Source: Dyadobacter fermentans
Lineage (GTDB): Bacteria; Bacteroidota; Bacteroidia; Cytophagales; Spirosomataceae
Direction of reading: 5' to 3'
Assembly: GCF_019924045.1 (NCBI RefSeq)
Contig: NZ_JAHXBN010000013.1
Span: forward strand, 248,001 to 312,000
Length of the DNA stretch: 64,000 nt
Both the position numbers and the translations under genes were made by a program. Every line of letters begins with the position of its first letter. Position 1 is the first letter of the stretch. Shown here piece by piece: positions 53,796-62,032 of this stretch. Under the pieces are notes generated by a model. The model had not been told where the DNA came from. It saw only the letters and a program-made list of their open reading frames with translations, and ran no database searches.

Positions 53796-54015
53796 ATCCA
53801 AGCTAATCACGCCACAATCATCTTCACTCTCCCGATATGCCGGGAGTGGACTAATAATGTGTCATGATTGAAGGTAGGCACGAAACATTCACTTAACGGG
53901 TATGCCGAAAAAAAATCGGCACCAGCCTTTAATTCTTCCGTATAAGGAAAAATAATACAGGCATTACATTTAATTAATAATCAATTACTTAGTTTGAGGT
54001 TACAGACTTTCGGTG

Positions 54016-54046
54016 GCTTGGATGGTAAGATGTAAAGATAAATTTG
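54016..54046 (+). promoter_or_regulatory. Candidate promoter for the secreted protein at 54152
   Basis: CTTG at 54016-54019 and TAAATTTG at 54039-54046 fit the Bacteroidota -33/-7 pattern with 19 bases between. The longest in-frame start codon (TTG 54044) lies inside the -7 box, which supports the later ATG at 54152. The remainder of the 447-base gap has small hairpins only (for instance CTCCCG-atatgc-CGGGAG). Confidence 0.4.
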
Positions 54047-54151
54047 AATTATCCTCCTGAAATGAGAACGACGTGCCCGGATCAGTGGGTGCCTTCATCC
54101 ATAAATGATATATTGCCAGCACTAGTCTCAACGTATCTTAATTTTCTACAC

Positions 54152-55096
54152 ATGCTAACATGCTCATTATCATCCATAAGGTCGGTGCTCACATGCATAA
54201 TCATCGCCGGCCCGGTCAGCACTTCCCTCGCTCAGGCGCCGAACGTTCTGAGTACCTATGAACTGGTTCAGGACGGTGTCAATAACAGCTATCAGCCGCC
54301 GGTCCCCAAAGGGCCTACTTCGATCCCTCAGACCATGACTTTCTTTTACAACAAGAACGGAAGCACCGATGAGGGGATTTATTTCCAGAAGTTGAAATCG
54401 GAGTTGTCGGTGACGTTCAGCTTCGACGACCAGCCGTACATTAATGTGCCTCAGCATGTAACGGGTATGACGTTTGGTGCGGCTTCCGGTGCCAGCAGCA
54501 CGCATGTGCGTTCGGTGCCGGTGATCAATACCAACTATTATTATGCCGATACGGCGAGGAAAATCTTCACGGCACATCCGCAGGGGCCGGTGGGAAAGGG
54601 AGTCAATCTGTTTATGAATGCGGGGTTGCAGGTGTTTATCTCAGCAAAGCCGCTGCTCGCCGCCAATGCGCCTAAGACCGATACGAGCCGCTACTATTAC
54701 GGGAAGCTGCGATTGCAATTCAATAAACCGGTGGATAATCCGGTGATTTCGTTCATCGGCCTCGGCGCGACTACGAATTTCAGTGATAAGCGCCTGGGTT
54801 TCGCCACGGAGCTCGAATTGCAAACGCCATCGCTGGCGCTGACGAAGCTTTCGGGCAATGAGGAAATGCAGATTGATATGACGAAAACGAAAATATTGCA
54901 TTCCAAAACGCCCATAACCGGTAACTGCGATAATGGCGCAGCGTGCGGAAGCGTGCTTATCAAAGGTTCTCAAATCAGCACGCTCGTATTTAACGTCTAC
55001 CTGCGGCCCGACGGCGGCCCGGGTGCATGGGGAACCGAAAAAGTGAGCAATTCAGGTGACATGTGGCACATTACAGTATCTCTGCCAGAGCAATAG
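54152..55096 (+). CDS. Secreted protein of unknown function
   Basis: A 314-residue protein starting at ATG 54152 with a signal peptide (MLTCSLSSIRSVLTCIIIAGPVS... SLAQ). The mature part is beta-rich: TFSFDDQPYINVPQHVTGMTF, LRLQFNKPVDNPVISFIGLGATTNF, STLVFNVYLRPDGGPG and a final GDMWHITVSL. This pattern (isFiGLG ... GSvLikG ... LvFnvYLr) resembles repeated units in very long surface proteins of Bacteroidota, and ours ends right after one unit, so it may be a truncated version of such a protein. No T9SS domain is present. Its 3' end overlaps the converging hxlR-type gene by 26 bases. Confidence 0.65.
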   Translation: MLTCSLSSIRSVLTCIIIAGPVSTSLAQAPNVLSTYELVQDGVNNSYQPPVPKGPTSIPQTMTFFYNKNGSTDEGIYFQKLKSELSVTFSFDDQPYINVPQHVTGMTFGAASGASSTHVRSVPVINTNYYYADTARKIFTAHPQGPVGKGVNLFMNAGLQVFISAKPLLAANAPKTDTSRYYYGKLRLQFNKPVDNPVISFIGLGATTNFSDKRLGFATELELQTPSLALTKLSGNEEMQIDMTKTKILHSKTPITGNCDNGAACGSVLIKGSQISTLVFNVYLRPDGGPGAWGTEKVSNSGDMWHITVSLPEQ

Positions 55097-55481
55097 CGTC
55101 ATTTTCTTCCGCTTTCTCCGAATGCATGATCCGCTGGCGGTGCATTTCTCCCCAATTGATCAGCGACTCGATTACCGGAGATAATGTATCGCTGTAAGGT
55201 GTCAACTCGTATTCGATCGAGACCGGGAAGTCAGTGTATACTTTTCGGGTGACGAACCCATTGATTTCCAGTTCTTTCAATTCGTTGGAGAGGACTCGGG
55301 CCGATATGCCGTTGATGGCGCGCTGAATTTCGTTGAACCGTTTATGTCCCTCGGCAAGCGCGATGATGATCCGCAATCTCCATTTACCCCCGATGACGTA
55401 CAATGCGTCCCCTGCGGCATTGAGCTTGTTGTAGCATTGTGCCGGGCTGGGTCTTTCGCCGTTGTGATGAGTGAATGCCAT
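55071..55481 (-). CDS. HxlR-family transcriptional regulator
   Basis: A 136-residue winged-helix regulator of the HxlR family: CYNKLNAAGDALYVIGGKWRLRIIIALAEGHKRFNEIQRAINGISARVLSNELKELEINGFVTRKVY, then the wing YELTPYSDTL. The Cys at position 16 (AQCYNKL) is where HxlR members sense oxidants or aldehydes. ATG at 55481 is chosen over upstream starts that lie in the control region. It is divergent from the DoxX-like gene, and a 10-base inverted repeat between them is the likely operator. Confidence 0.88.
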   Translation of the reverse strand: MAFTHHNGERPSPAQCYNKLNAAGDALYVIGGKWRLRIIIALAEGHKRFNEIQRAINGISARVLSNELKELEINGFVTRKVYTDFPVSIEYELTPYSDTLSPVIESLINWGEMHRQRIMHSEKAEENDAIALAEIL

Positions 55482-55497
55482 GTTGATTTTTGCTAAC

Positions 55498-55521
55498 CAA
55501 AAGGTTATTACTAACCTTTTG
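55498..55521. promoter_or_regulatory. Probable HxlR operator
   Basis: CAAAAGGTTA (55498-55507) and TAACCTTTTG (55512-55521) are a perfect inverted repeat with a 4-base spacer, placed 16 bases upstream of the hxlR start and 60 bases upstream of the DoxX-like start. Further palindrome: TACTAT and ATAGTA just downstream. Confidence 0.65.
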
Positions 55522-55534
55522 TATATTACTATCA

Positions 55535-55561
55535 TTTGTATAGTAAAGGTAGATAGTTTTG
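55535..55561 (+). promoter_or_regulatory. Candidate promoter of the DoxX-like gene
   Basis: TTTG at 55535-55538 and TAGTTTTG at 55554-55561 match -33 TTTG and -7 TAnnTTTG but with a short 15-base spacer. It lies beside the operator, which allows repression. Confidence 0.35.
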
Positions 55562-55580
55562 GCAAAAAATCAAAACAGAC

Positions 55581-55952
55581 ATGAAAGCAAAGAAAATCGC
55601 TACTATCGTCCTGACTGCCCTGGCTTCGGCACTGCCGGTGCTTAGCGGCGTGATGAAACTAAGCCAAAACCCCGAAATTGTTGAGACACTCTCGAAAGTC
55701 GGGGTAGGGGATTACCTTATTCCACTGGGCCTGATGGAGATCGGATTCACGGCCCTTTTCGTTTACCCGAAAACCATGAAAATCGGTTTCCTTCTCCTGA
55801 CGTGCTATTTCGCCGGCGCCCTCGCCACAGAACTTTCGCACGGCACTGCATTCAACGCCGTCCTCCCGCTAGCCCTGATCTGGATCGCCGCTTCCCTCCG
55901 TGATCGTTCGGTTTTTTTGCCGGGGAAGACGGCGGTGCAGGCAAATGCATAA
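55581..55952 (+). CDS. DoxX-like membrane protein
   Basis: A 123-residue protein with four predicted membrane segments (residues about 8-25, 46-62, 66-86 and 92-108). It matches the DoxX-like group: short N-terminus, ...LSGVMKLSQNPEIVETLSKVGVGDYLIPLGLMEIGFTALFVYP and an A-rich fourth helix. Such genes are commonly paired with HxlR regulators and respond to redox or electrophile stress, which fits the divergent hxlR gene here. Its stop is two bases from the converging PQQ dehydrogenase stop. Confidence 0.78.
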   Translation: MKAKKIATIVLTALASALPVLSGVMKLSQNPEIVETLSKVGVGDYLIPLGLMEIGFTALFVYPKTMKIGFLLLTCYFAGALATELSHGTAFNAVLPLALIWIAASLRDRSVFLPGKTAVQANA

Positions 55953-55954
55953 TT

Positions 55955-58132
55955 TCAAGGCAACCTGAACGCGATTACAGACCCTGACGGATTTTCTTTC
56001 GTGCCGCCAACGGACAGCGCCACGTACTGCTTGCCGCCGCTCATGTAGGTACAGGCGGTTGCGTTGGCTACGCCTGGGAGGGTGGTTTGCCAAACAAGCT
56101 TGCCGGTTTTTTTATCGAACGCGCGGAACTTGCGGTCCTGGGTACCACTGATGAAAACCAGGCCGCCAGCCGTGACGATCGGTCCGGCAGAACCTTCCTG
56201 GCCGGTTTCGGGAGCACCGTTTTCCTGGCGTTTTTCGTCGTTGCCGAGCGGTATTTGCCATTCGTAATCGCCTGTGCTGAGGTTGATCGCATTGAGCGTT
56301 CCCCATGGCGGGCGTAGCGCCGGGTTTCCTTGTGGATCGCGGAAATGGCCGTAGGCCGTCAGGTTCAGGTATTTGTCAGCTCCCTTTTGGGTCTGCCCGG
56401 TTTCCTGCTTGGTTACTTTGGCCGAATTCTGGGGGCGGTCGTAAAGGAATGCGATAATTCCCTTTTCCTTGCCTTTGATCGCTGCGGCAAACGCGGGCAT
56501 TTTGCCTCCTCCCTTTTTGATCTTGTCAAGCGCAGCCTCGCGCGTCATGCGGTTGCGCAGGCCGATCAGCGACGGGTAGTTCGGTTCGTCGCCGTTTTTG
56601 TCTTTGCCGTGGCAGGCCACACAATAGGTCATATACAATGTCTTGCCCTGGTCGTAAACGGTTTGGTCTTTGGCTTCCTGTTCCGGATCCACTTTTTTCA
56701 TCGACTGGATTTCAGGGGAGTCGTTGGATTTGACGAAGAGCACCGTGGATGCCGGATCGTAAGCTGCCCCGCCCCATTCGGCCCCGCCGCGGGATCCCGG
56801 GAGCATCAATGTCCCCTTGAGATCGGGCGGGGTAAAAAGGCCTTCGTACCGCATCGAGCGGAATTTCTTGACGATCGAATCATGTCCTGCGTCGGTGTAA
56901 TGCGTCAGGTCGGCTTCGGTCATCCATTGCCGGGCAAATGGCTTAGGCTTTACAGGAAAAGGTTGGGTTGGGGATGTCACTTCTCCTGGAATGCGGGAGG
57001 CTGGTACTTTCCGTTCCTCGATCGGGAATAGGGGCTCGCCGGTTTCCCGGTTGAAAACGAATACAAACCCATGCTTTGTAACCTGCGCTACGGCGTCCAC
57101 CTGCTTCCCGTCGCGGTGGACCGTTACGAGGTTGGGCGGGGCGGGGAGGTCGTAATCCCACAAATCGTGGTGGACGAGCTGGTAATGCCAGATGTACTTG
57201 CCCGTTGTGGCGTCGAGGGCTACCACGCTGTTGCCGTACAGGTTATTCCCTTTGCGATCGGCCCCGTAAAAATCATACGACGGTGAACCCAACGCCAGGA
57301 ACACGATACCGCGGCGGGTATCGAGGCTCATTCCGGCCCAGTCGTTCACGCCCCCGGCATATTTGTAAGCATCTTTGGGCCAGGTTTCGTAGCCGGGCTC
57401 GCCGGGCAGTGGGATGGTGTGGAATGTCCATTCGAGTTTTCCGGTTCTGCAATTGTAAGCGCGGATATAGCCGGGTTGTGCGCCGTACAGTTCGGAAACT
57501 TCGGCGCCCATTATCAGCAAATCTTTGTACACAATACCTGGCGAGGTAGGTATCACCGAAATGGTCGCCGGATCATCGCGAAGGCCTGCATTCATGCTCA
57601 CACGGCCATTTTCGCCGAACGTCGTAATGGGTTTGCCCGTACGCGCGTCGAGCGCGAAAAGGTTATCGCCACCGGTGAAGAAGATACGTTTATCAGGCGC
57701 AGCGGACCGCTCTCCATCTTCCCAATAAGTAACCCCGCGGCTTACCCCACCGCCCTCTGCGCCATCAAATGGGTCGAACGCCCAGAGCTGCTCGCCGGTT
57801 TGCGCGTCAATGGCATAGGCCCAGTGCTTCGCGGATGTGGTGTACATGACACCGTCGACGATAATCGGGTTGCATTCGCTGCTGCCCGCGCGGCTGCCGT
57901 CTTTCATATCGGTGTAGGAATGCGTCCAGGCGGGCTGCAGGCGGTTTACATTAGAAGTGTTGATCTGGTCCAATGCGGAATAACTGGTACTCGCGGCATC
58001 GGCTTTGTAAATGCCCCAGGAGCGGTCGGTTTGCTCCCGGTTCTGATAGGCTACCAGTCCGGCAAATGCGGCGATAGCAGGAAGAATGATCAGGTTCTTC
58101 CTGTGTTTTTGAATTTGGCTAATTCCAAACAT
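55955..58132 (-). CDS. PQQ-dependent dehydrogenase with internal cytochrome c domain
   Basis: A 725-residue quinoprotein. An N-terminal signal/anchor (KNLIILPAIAAFAGLVAY) is followed by beta-propeller blades rich in WD- and W-motifs (YAIDAQTGEQLWAFDP, VVALDATTGKYIWHYQLVHHDLWDYDLP), a cytochrome c domain with haem-binding C504-VA-C507-H508 and the later GKMPAF Met ligand, and a return to the propeller (LNAINLSTGDYEWQIPLG ... FRAFDKKTGKLVWQTTLPG). The haem domain sits inside the propeller sequence, not at an end. It oxidises a sugar or alcohol in the periplasm and passes electrons to the haem. No PQQ synthesis genes are in the window. Start: ATG 58132 rather than TTG 58147. Confidence 0.88.
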   Translation of the reverse strand: MFGISQIQKHRKNLIILPAIAAFAGLVAYQNREQTDRSWGIYKADAASTSYSALDQINTSNVNRLQPAWTHSYTDMKDGSRAGSSECNPIIVDGVMYTTSAKHWAYAIDAQTGEQLWAFDPFDGAEGGGVSRGVTYWEDGERSAAPDKRIFFTGGDNLFALDARTGKPITTFGENGRVSMNAGLRDDPATISVIPTSPGIVYKDLLIMGAEVSELYGAQPGYIRAYNCRTGKLEWTFHTIPLPGEPGYETWPKDAYKYAGGVNDWAGMSLDTRRGIVFLALGSPSYDFYGADRKGNNLYGNSVVALDATTGKYIWHYQLVHHDLWDYDLPAPPNLVTVHRDGKQVDAVAQVTKHGFVFVFNRETGEPLFPIEERKVPASRIPGEVTSPTQPFPVKPKPFARQWMTEADLTHYTDAGHDSIVKKFRSMRYEGLFTPPDLKGTLMLPGSRGGAEWGGAAYDPASTVLFVKSNDSPEIQSMKKVDPEQEAKDQTVYDQGKTLYMTYCVACHGKDKNGDEPNYPSLIGLRNRMTREAALDKIKKGGGKMPAFAAAIKGKEKGIIAFLYDRPQNSAKVTKQETGQTQKGADKYLNLTAYGHFRDPQGNPALRPPWGTLNAINLSTGDYEWQIPLGNDEKRQENGAPETGQEGSAGPIVTAGGLVFISGTQDRKFRAFDKKTGKLVWQTTLPGVANATACTYMSGGKQYVALSVGGTKENPSGSVIAFRLP

Positions 58133-58275
58133 AAAAATGTGAAGCAACGCTTCTTCGTGGGGTTTAGGATGTATGAGATATCGTTGATACTCATGCTGTA
58201 AAGGTATTTTGCGTTGCGTTTTACTTAGATGATGGAAGGAACTGGGAAGGAGGAAGGAGGCAACGGGGAGTTAGG

Positions 58276-58300
58276 GCGCTCCTGTCAGTTTCAGGAGCGC
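58276..58300. terminator. Hairpin after the DUF899 gene, possible terminator
   Basis: GCGCTCCTG (58276-58284) pairs perfectly with CAGGAGCGC (58292-58300) over a 7-base loop. It is downstream of the minus-strand DUF899 gene, but no T-run follows on that strand. Confidence 0.4.
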
Positions 58301-58349
58301 TTCGAGTGTTTTGACTACTACGTAGCGCAACAGGCGCGGAAGACTGCTG

Positions 58350-59126
58350 TTAATGGCAGCAGCTGCCCTGATCGCCTTTGAAATCTTCATATTTGTCGTG
58401 GTGACGCATCCAGTCCATAATGCCGTCCTCGTTTCTTCCTTTCGGTGTGAGGTCGAGGTAGTTATGTGCGCCGATGAGGATGTCGCCGCCGCGGGAATAG
58501 CTGGAATAAGTGTGGAAAATGTTGCCTGTCCGGTCTTTGTAAAACACGCTGGTCCCCGGTGACTCAGTGCCCTCGTCGTGTTTGGCATACTCGAAATTGT
58601 AGTATATCGTGCCGTTTTTGAGTTGCTCGTTGGTGAACGATACATGGTAATCGTAGTTGAAGTCGCTGCCGTAGGACGATACCCAGTTGAATTTCCATCC
58701 CATCCGTTTTTTAAAAGCCAGTAGCTTTTCCAATGGGGCGCGCGAAACGACTACCACCGAAACGTCGTGGTGCTGCAAATGGAGATTGGCGCCGTCGATG
58801 TGGTCAGAGTGAAACGAGCAACCCGGGCAACCTTCTTCCCATTCCGGGGCGAACATGAAATGGTAGATGATCAGCTGGCTTTTGCCGTAAAAAAGGTCTG
58901 ATAACCAGAGTTTTCCCTCTGTGCTGTCGAAAATGTAGGACTTGTCGACCTTCACCCACGGCAAATCCCTTCGCTGGCGGCTGAGCTCATCGTTGAGCCG
59001 GGTAAGTTCCTTTTCCTTTTTCAGCAGATCCTTCCGCGCTTTCGTCCATTCTTCCTGGGATACGATCCGGTGCGCTGCGAGGCTTTCCTCCAAGCGGCCG
59101 GCCATGGTGTCCAATTGCTTTTCCAT
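58350..59126 (-). CDS. DUF899 thioredoxin-fold family protein
   Basis: A 258-residue protein of the DUF899 family: N-terminal helix with HRIVSQEEWTKARKDLLKKEKELTRLNDELSRQRRDLPWVKVDKSY, then DLFYGKSQLIIYHFMF, the motif EEGCPGCSFHSDHIDG, a stretch with thioredoxin-like strands, and GTSVFYKDRTGNIFHTYSSYSRG near the end. The C-P-G-C pair resembles a redox site. The short C-terminal GSCCH is an extra Cys pair. The role is unknown; predicted cytoplasmic since no signal peptide is present. It lies alone on the minus strand, with the PQQ dehydrogenase gene downstream after a 217-base gap. Confidence 0.82.
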   Translation of the reverse strand: MEKQLDTMAGRLEESLAAHRIVSQEEWTKARKDLLKKEKELTRLNDELSRQRRDLPWVKVDKSYIFDSTEGKLWLSDLFYGKSQLIIYHFMFAPEWEEGCPGCSFHSDHIDGANLHLQHHDVSVVVVSRAPLEKLLAFKKRMGWKFNWVSSYGSDFNYDYHVSFTNEQLKNGTIYYNFEYAKHDEGTESPGTSVFYKDRTGNIFHTYSSYSRGGDILIGAHNYLDLTPKGRNEDGIMDWMRHHDKYEDFKGDQGSCCH

Positions 59127-59344
59127 TGGTTTCTGGATTTAGTTTTATACAAAATTCAACAATAAAGCATGGAAAGAGAGCGTGTGAAAACGTCTATTTC
59201 GGGGGGTGTTTGAGACAATCTGCATACGCTTGCCGCGTATATGCGCAACTGCGAATTTAATGCGCGCTTGGATACTTCTGGTACGATTCTTTTTTCAACC
59301 CACCACATCATTGAAAAAGATTCATCAACTAAATACATATCGTC

Positions 59345-59950
59345 ATGAAAGCTTTGAAGTTGAATATCATCGCATTGGCCATTACCGGAGGAGTCGCCTT
59401 GGGTAGTGCTGCCGCCCTGGCACAGACGACCACGCCCGGCACATCTACGCCTTCGAGCACGCAGCCGGCTACGGGCACGACCCAACCATCGACTTATCCA
59501 TCGAATACCACGCAGCCTAAAACCGTCCCGGGTGCCATTGTGCAGCCATCCGATCTACCCGGCGCTGCGAAACCCGGTAGCACCGTGACACAGCCGTCAC
59601 CGACCACGCAGCCGTCGACTGTGCCGTCGAGCACCGTACCCAGCAGTGTGACTACGCCGGGTACTACCAGTCCGGGAGTTTCCAATCCGGGAGTTTCCAC
59701 TCCGGGAACTACTACATCGCCAAGTACGACGCAGCCGTCGACCGTTCCTGTAACGCCGACCGACCCGAATGCCGTGCCACGCACTAATACCCCCGGAAAC
59801 TTGCAGCAAGGGTCAAATCCCAACAATAGCAATGTGCCGCGAAGCACCATCCCGGGAGCGACTACCAATCCGACGCAGGTCCCTCAAAGCACCACTATCC
59901 CGTCGTCGACCGTACCCGGTAGTTCTACAACGCCCGGCAGAATCCCGTGA
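59345..59950 (+). CDS. Secreted Pro/Ser/Thr-rich low-complexity protein
   Basis: A 201-residue protein with a signal peptide (about residues 1-27, ending AAALAQ). The mature chain is almost only Thr, Pro, Ser, Gly, Gln, Asn and Val in loose TTPG, TQPST and PGV-S repeats, including near-exact repeats of SNPGVSTPG. There is no Cys. Such chains are usually extended, O-glycosylated linkers or matrix proteins; Bacteroidota O-glycosylate at D-S/T-hydrophobic sites, and few such sites are visible. It has no anchoring or T9SS domain. A clear terminator follows. The function is unknown. Confidence 0.72.
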   Translation: MKALKLNIIALAITGGVALGSAAALAQTTTPGTSTPSSTQPATGTTQPSTYPSNTTQPKTVPGAIVQPSDLPGAAKPGSTVTQPSPTTQPSTVPSSTVPSSVTTPGTTSPGVSNPGVSTPGTTTSPSTTQPSTVPVTPTDPNAVPRTNTPGNLQQGSNPNNSNVPRSTIPGATTNPTQVPQSTTIPSSTVPGSSTTPGRIP

Positions 59951-60002
59951 AGTACACGAGTAGGTAGTTCAAAGAGGTAATTTCAAGGGAAAACATTTAG
60001 AG

Positions 60003-60031
60003 AGCCGGGCATTGTGGTGCCCGGCTTTATT
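60003..60031 (+). terminator. Rho-independent terminator after the Pro/Ser/Thr-rich gene
   Basis: AGCCGGGCA (60003-60011) pairs perfectly with TGCCCGGCT (60018-60026) over a 6-base loop and is followed by TTATT. Confidence 0.8.
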
Positions 60032-60209
60032 CGTTACATCGATAATCGGTGGATGGCGGGTAGCCTTTGGATATGAGCTCGTCGCGGATATCAATGAATG
60101 CATTTTTGATCGATGCCAGGTCCGGTGAACCTGGCGGGACGAATAAGGAGACATGGACGGTAGAAGAGTCGTCATCGCCAGGGATTCTTTGCGGTGACGT
60201 GGTCTGCGA
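60027..60209 (-). CDS. Possible small gene or gene remnant without a start codon
   Basis: This minus-strand frame is open for 60 residues and reads like protein (VHVSLFVPPGSPDLASIKNA, then IDIRDELISKGYPPSTDY), ending in TAA. The in-frame codon just before it is TGA, and no ATG, GTG or TTG begins it. A short ATG-led frame in the same phase ends at that TGA. It is either a decayed gene fragment or a frame with a mutated start; its codon pattern looks genuine. Confidence 0.3.
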   Translation of the reverse strand, partial: SQTTSPQRIPGDDDSSTVHVSLFVPPGSPDLASIKNAFIDIRDELISKGYPPSTDYRCNE

Positions 60210-60272
60210 TCAATCCCTGTTGAACAACCTTGGCACAGTTTTAAAACACATCCCAACCAAAAACAACGAACC

Positions 60273-60467
60273 ATGCCAAACATAACAAATCGTGATGAGA
60301 CAGGACGACTGGAACCGGGAGTGGTTCTGGCGGTGTCGGGGGCGGAGACGGAAAATGAAGCGGTACTTGCTATCGAAAATTACCTGCGGGTGAACCGGAA
60401 GGAGCACCTCGAACTGGCTGTGCCGGAGAAATGCGAGAATGGTATCTATGAAGTCAGGCTTGAATAG
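60273..60467 (+). CDS. Small hypothetical protein, 64 residues
   Basis: A short frame with ATG at 60273 and an A-rich leader. The product (MPNITNRDETGRLEPGVVLA...) is acidic, with two likely helices around EAVLAIENYLRVNRKEHL and no signal or membrane segment. No family was recognised. It lies beside the minus-strand remnant at 60027, in a region with several unassigned small frames. Confidence 0.5.
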   Translation: MPNITNRDETGRLEPGVVLAVSGAETENEAVLAIENYLRVNRKEHLELAVPEKCENGIYEVRLE

Positions 60468-60496
60468 CTGCTGCTAAGAGGAAGATTCAGGTGGTT

Positions 60497-60880
60497 CTAA
60501 GGTTTGGAATTATCCCTGAAAGCTGATTCCATCTGCTCTTTTTCGAGGTCCATTATCCCGAACTCTTTGGCTGGGTTGAACCAGTTGTCGCCGGAAACAT
60601 CGGCGATCGCCACTACCTTACCATGTTGAATTTCAACGAGCACTTTGGAGCTTTTCAGCTGATCCCAGTTGTCGACCCGGCATACTTGCATGCACCTGAA
60701 CAGGAATCTGCCCAGGTAGGGTGCATCCGACGATTCTCCGCCATGCATGCCTGATAAAAATACGTCATATCCACCAAATGTATATTTCACACCTTTCAGG
60801 TTCAATTCCAGCTCGGCCGTAACATATAATCGTTGGTGGGTATAGATATGTACCGCCTTGATTGTTCCGATTTCCATCAT
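60497..60880 (-). CDS. Hypothetical protein, 127 residues
   Basis: A compact, probably cytoplasmic protein with alternating beta segments (MEIGTIKAVHIYTHQRLYVTAELELN, KVLVEIQHGKVVAIADVSG) and an acidic helical C-terminus (MDLEKEQMESAF). The GGYDVFLSGMHGGE segment is Gly-rich, and two Cys lie in CMQVCRVD. No family was recognised. It starts at one of two consecutive ATG codons (60880 or 60877) and faces the 61220 gene across a 339-base AT-rich gap that should hold both promoters. Confidence 0.6.
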   Translation of the reverse strand: MMEIGTIKAVHIYTHQRLYVTAELELNLKGVKYTFGGYDVFLSGMHGGESSDAPYLGRFLFRCMQVCRVDNWDQLKSSKVLVEIQHGKVVAIADVSGDNWFNPAKEFGIMDLEKEQMESAFRDNSKP

Positions 60881-61219
60881 ACGTTCCTTTGATGTAGGCC
60901 TTAAAGGGCACCAAAACCGTGCCGTTAGCCTCTTTTTTAACAGCTAAATAACGTTGGTTGGCAGTAATATACCGCTTGAACGGCAATATATACGTTTTGT
61001 AATGTATATGTAGTATTAATATTACTAAAAATTTAGATTTTTGATGGATTTTCAACAATATGTTGTAGAAAAATTCTTCAAAATGGCTCCGCCCTGGTTT
61101 GTAGAAGTCGCCTCGGTTAAACTTAATGTAAAAAATTAGGGGCGTTTAAGGGTATGGAAATGAGTGGATAACATCTTTTGAGCAGAAGTAATATCACGCA
61201 TATCTAACCTGAAACCGCC
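60881..61219. other. AT-rich gap between two divergent genes
   Basis: No gene is supported here. The stretch is strongly AT-rich (for example ATATATACG and GTATTAATATTAC around 60988-61025) and probably holds promoters of both neighbours, but no clear -33/-7 pair was found. Confidence 0.6.
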
Positions 61220-61927
61220 ATGAAAACAGTACTGTTTGTTTTCCTTCTAATTCCAACACTATCCATGAACGCGCCGCTAGACGTCACCTGGCCCGCCGGC
61301 AGGGCGGCGCGTGAAAATCAGGAAAAAACGTCCGCTGCTTACCTGTTCCCTTCGTTCGTCAAAGGGATGGTTTATTTTCGGAATGGTACAAAGCGCGAGG
61401 CGTTCCTGAATTACCATTGCCAGGATGGCCAGATGCGGTTTCTGAACCCTCGGGCCGACACGCTGCTGTTTACGGGTAAATACCTGATTGATTATATCGA
61501 AGTAGAGGACCGCCGCTTTGTCCTTACCGATACCCATTCTGATATGGAGGTAATTGGTGAGGGAGGACGGGCCCGGCTGGCTGCACGTACGCAACCCGAA
61601 ATAGCGGGAAATAGCCTCAGCCATTCGGGACAGCATTTTTCTGCTTCGGAGGGAAATGCCGGGCAGGTGCAAATGGTAACCAATCAGGGTGGGCTGGTTC
61701 AATGGCAAAATAATGCGTCCGGACAACGGTGGAGAATGAAAACCAGCTATTTCCTGATCGATCAGAACCGGGTCGTACACGCGACGTCCAGGCGCGCATT
61801 CCTGCATGTGTACGGGCGTAACAGGCGCCAGCTCACGCGCTACCTGCGCGAGAACCGCGTCGATTTCGGCCATGCCGACGATTTGCAGAGGCTGTTCGGA
61901 TTTTGCAGCAGCCTGGCCTCTCTTTGA
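61220..61927 (+). CDS. Secreted protein of unknown function, 235 residues
   Basis: A signal peptide (MKTVLFVFLLIPTLSMNAPL) is followed by a mature part with KGMVYFRNGTKREAFLNYHCQDGQMRFLNP (beta-rich, as in small exported Bacteroidota proteins), a Ser/Gly/Gln middle and a basic C-terminal helical part (FLHVYGRNRRQLTRYLRENRVDFGHADDLQRLFGFC). No family was recognised. It stands alone, with the M1 peptidase gene 106 bases downstream. Confidence 0.65.
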   Translation: MKTVLFVFLLIPTLSMNAPLDVTWPAGRAARENQEKTSAAYLFPSFVKGMVYFRNGTKREAFLNYHCQDGQMRFLNPRADTLLFTGKYLIDYIEVEDRRFVLTDTHSDMEVIGEGGRARLAARTQPEIAGNSLSHSGQHFSASEGNAGQVQMVTNQGGLVQWQNNASGQRWRMKTSYFLIDQNRVVHATSRRAFLHVYGRNRRQLTRYLRENRVDFGHADDLQRLFGFCSSLASL

Positions 61928-62032
61928 CCGAAACCCGCCGTTTGAACATTTGATGCGAAAACAGGAGAGAATTGTTTTCAATTGGTTAAGTTAGCGTATT
62001 GACAGTGATATACTTACATGTAATTGCACGCT

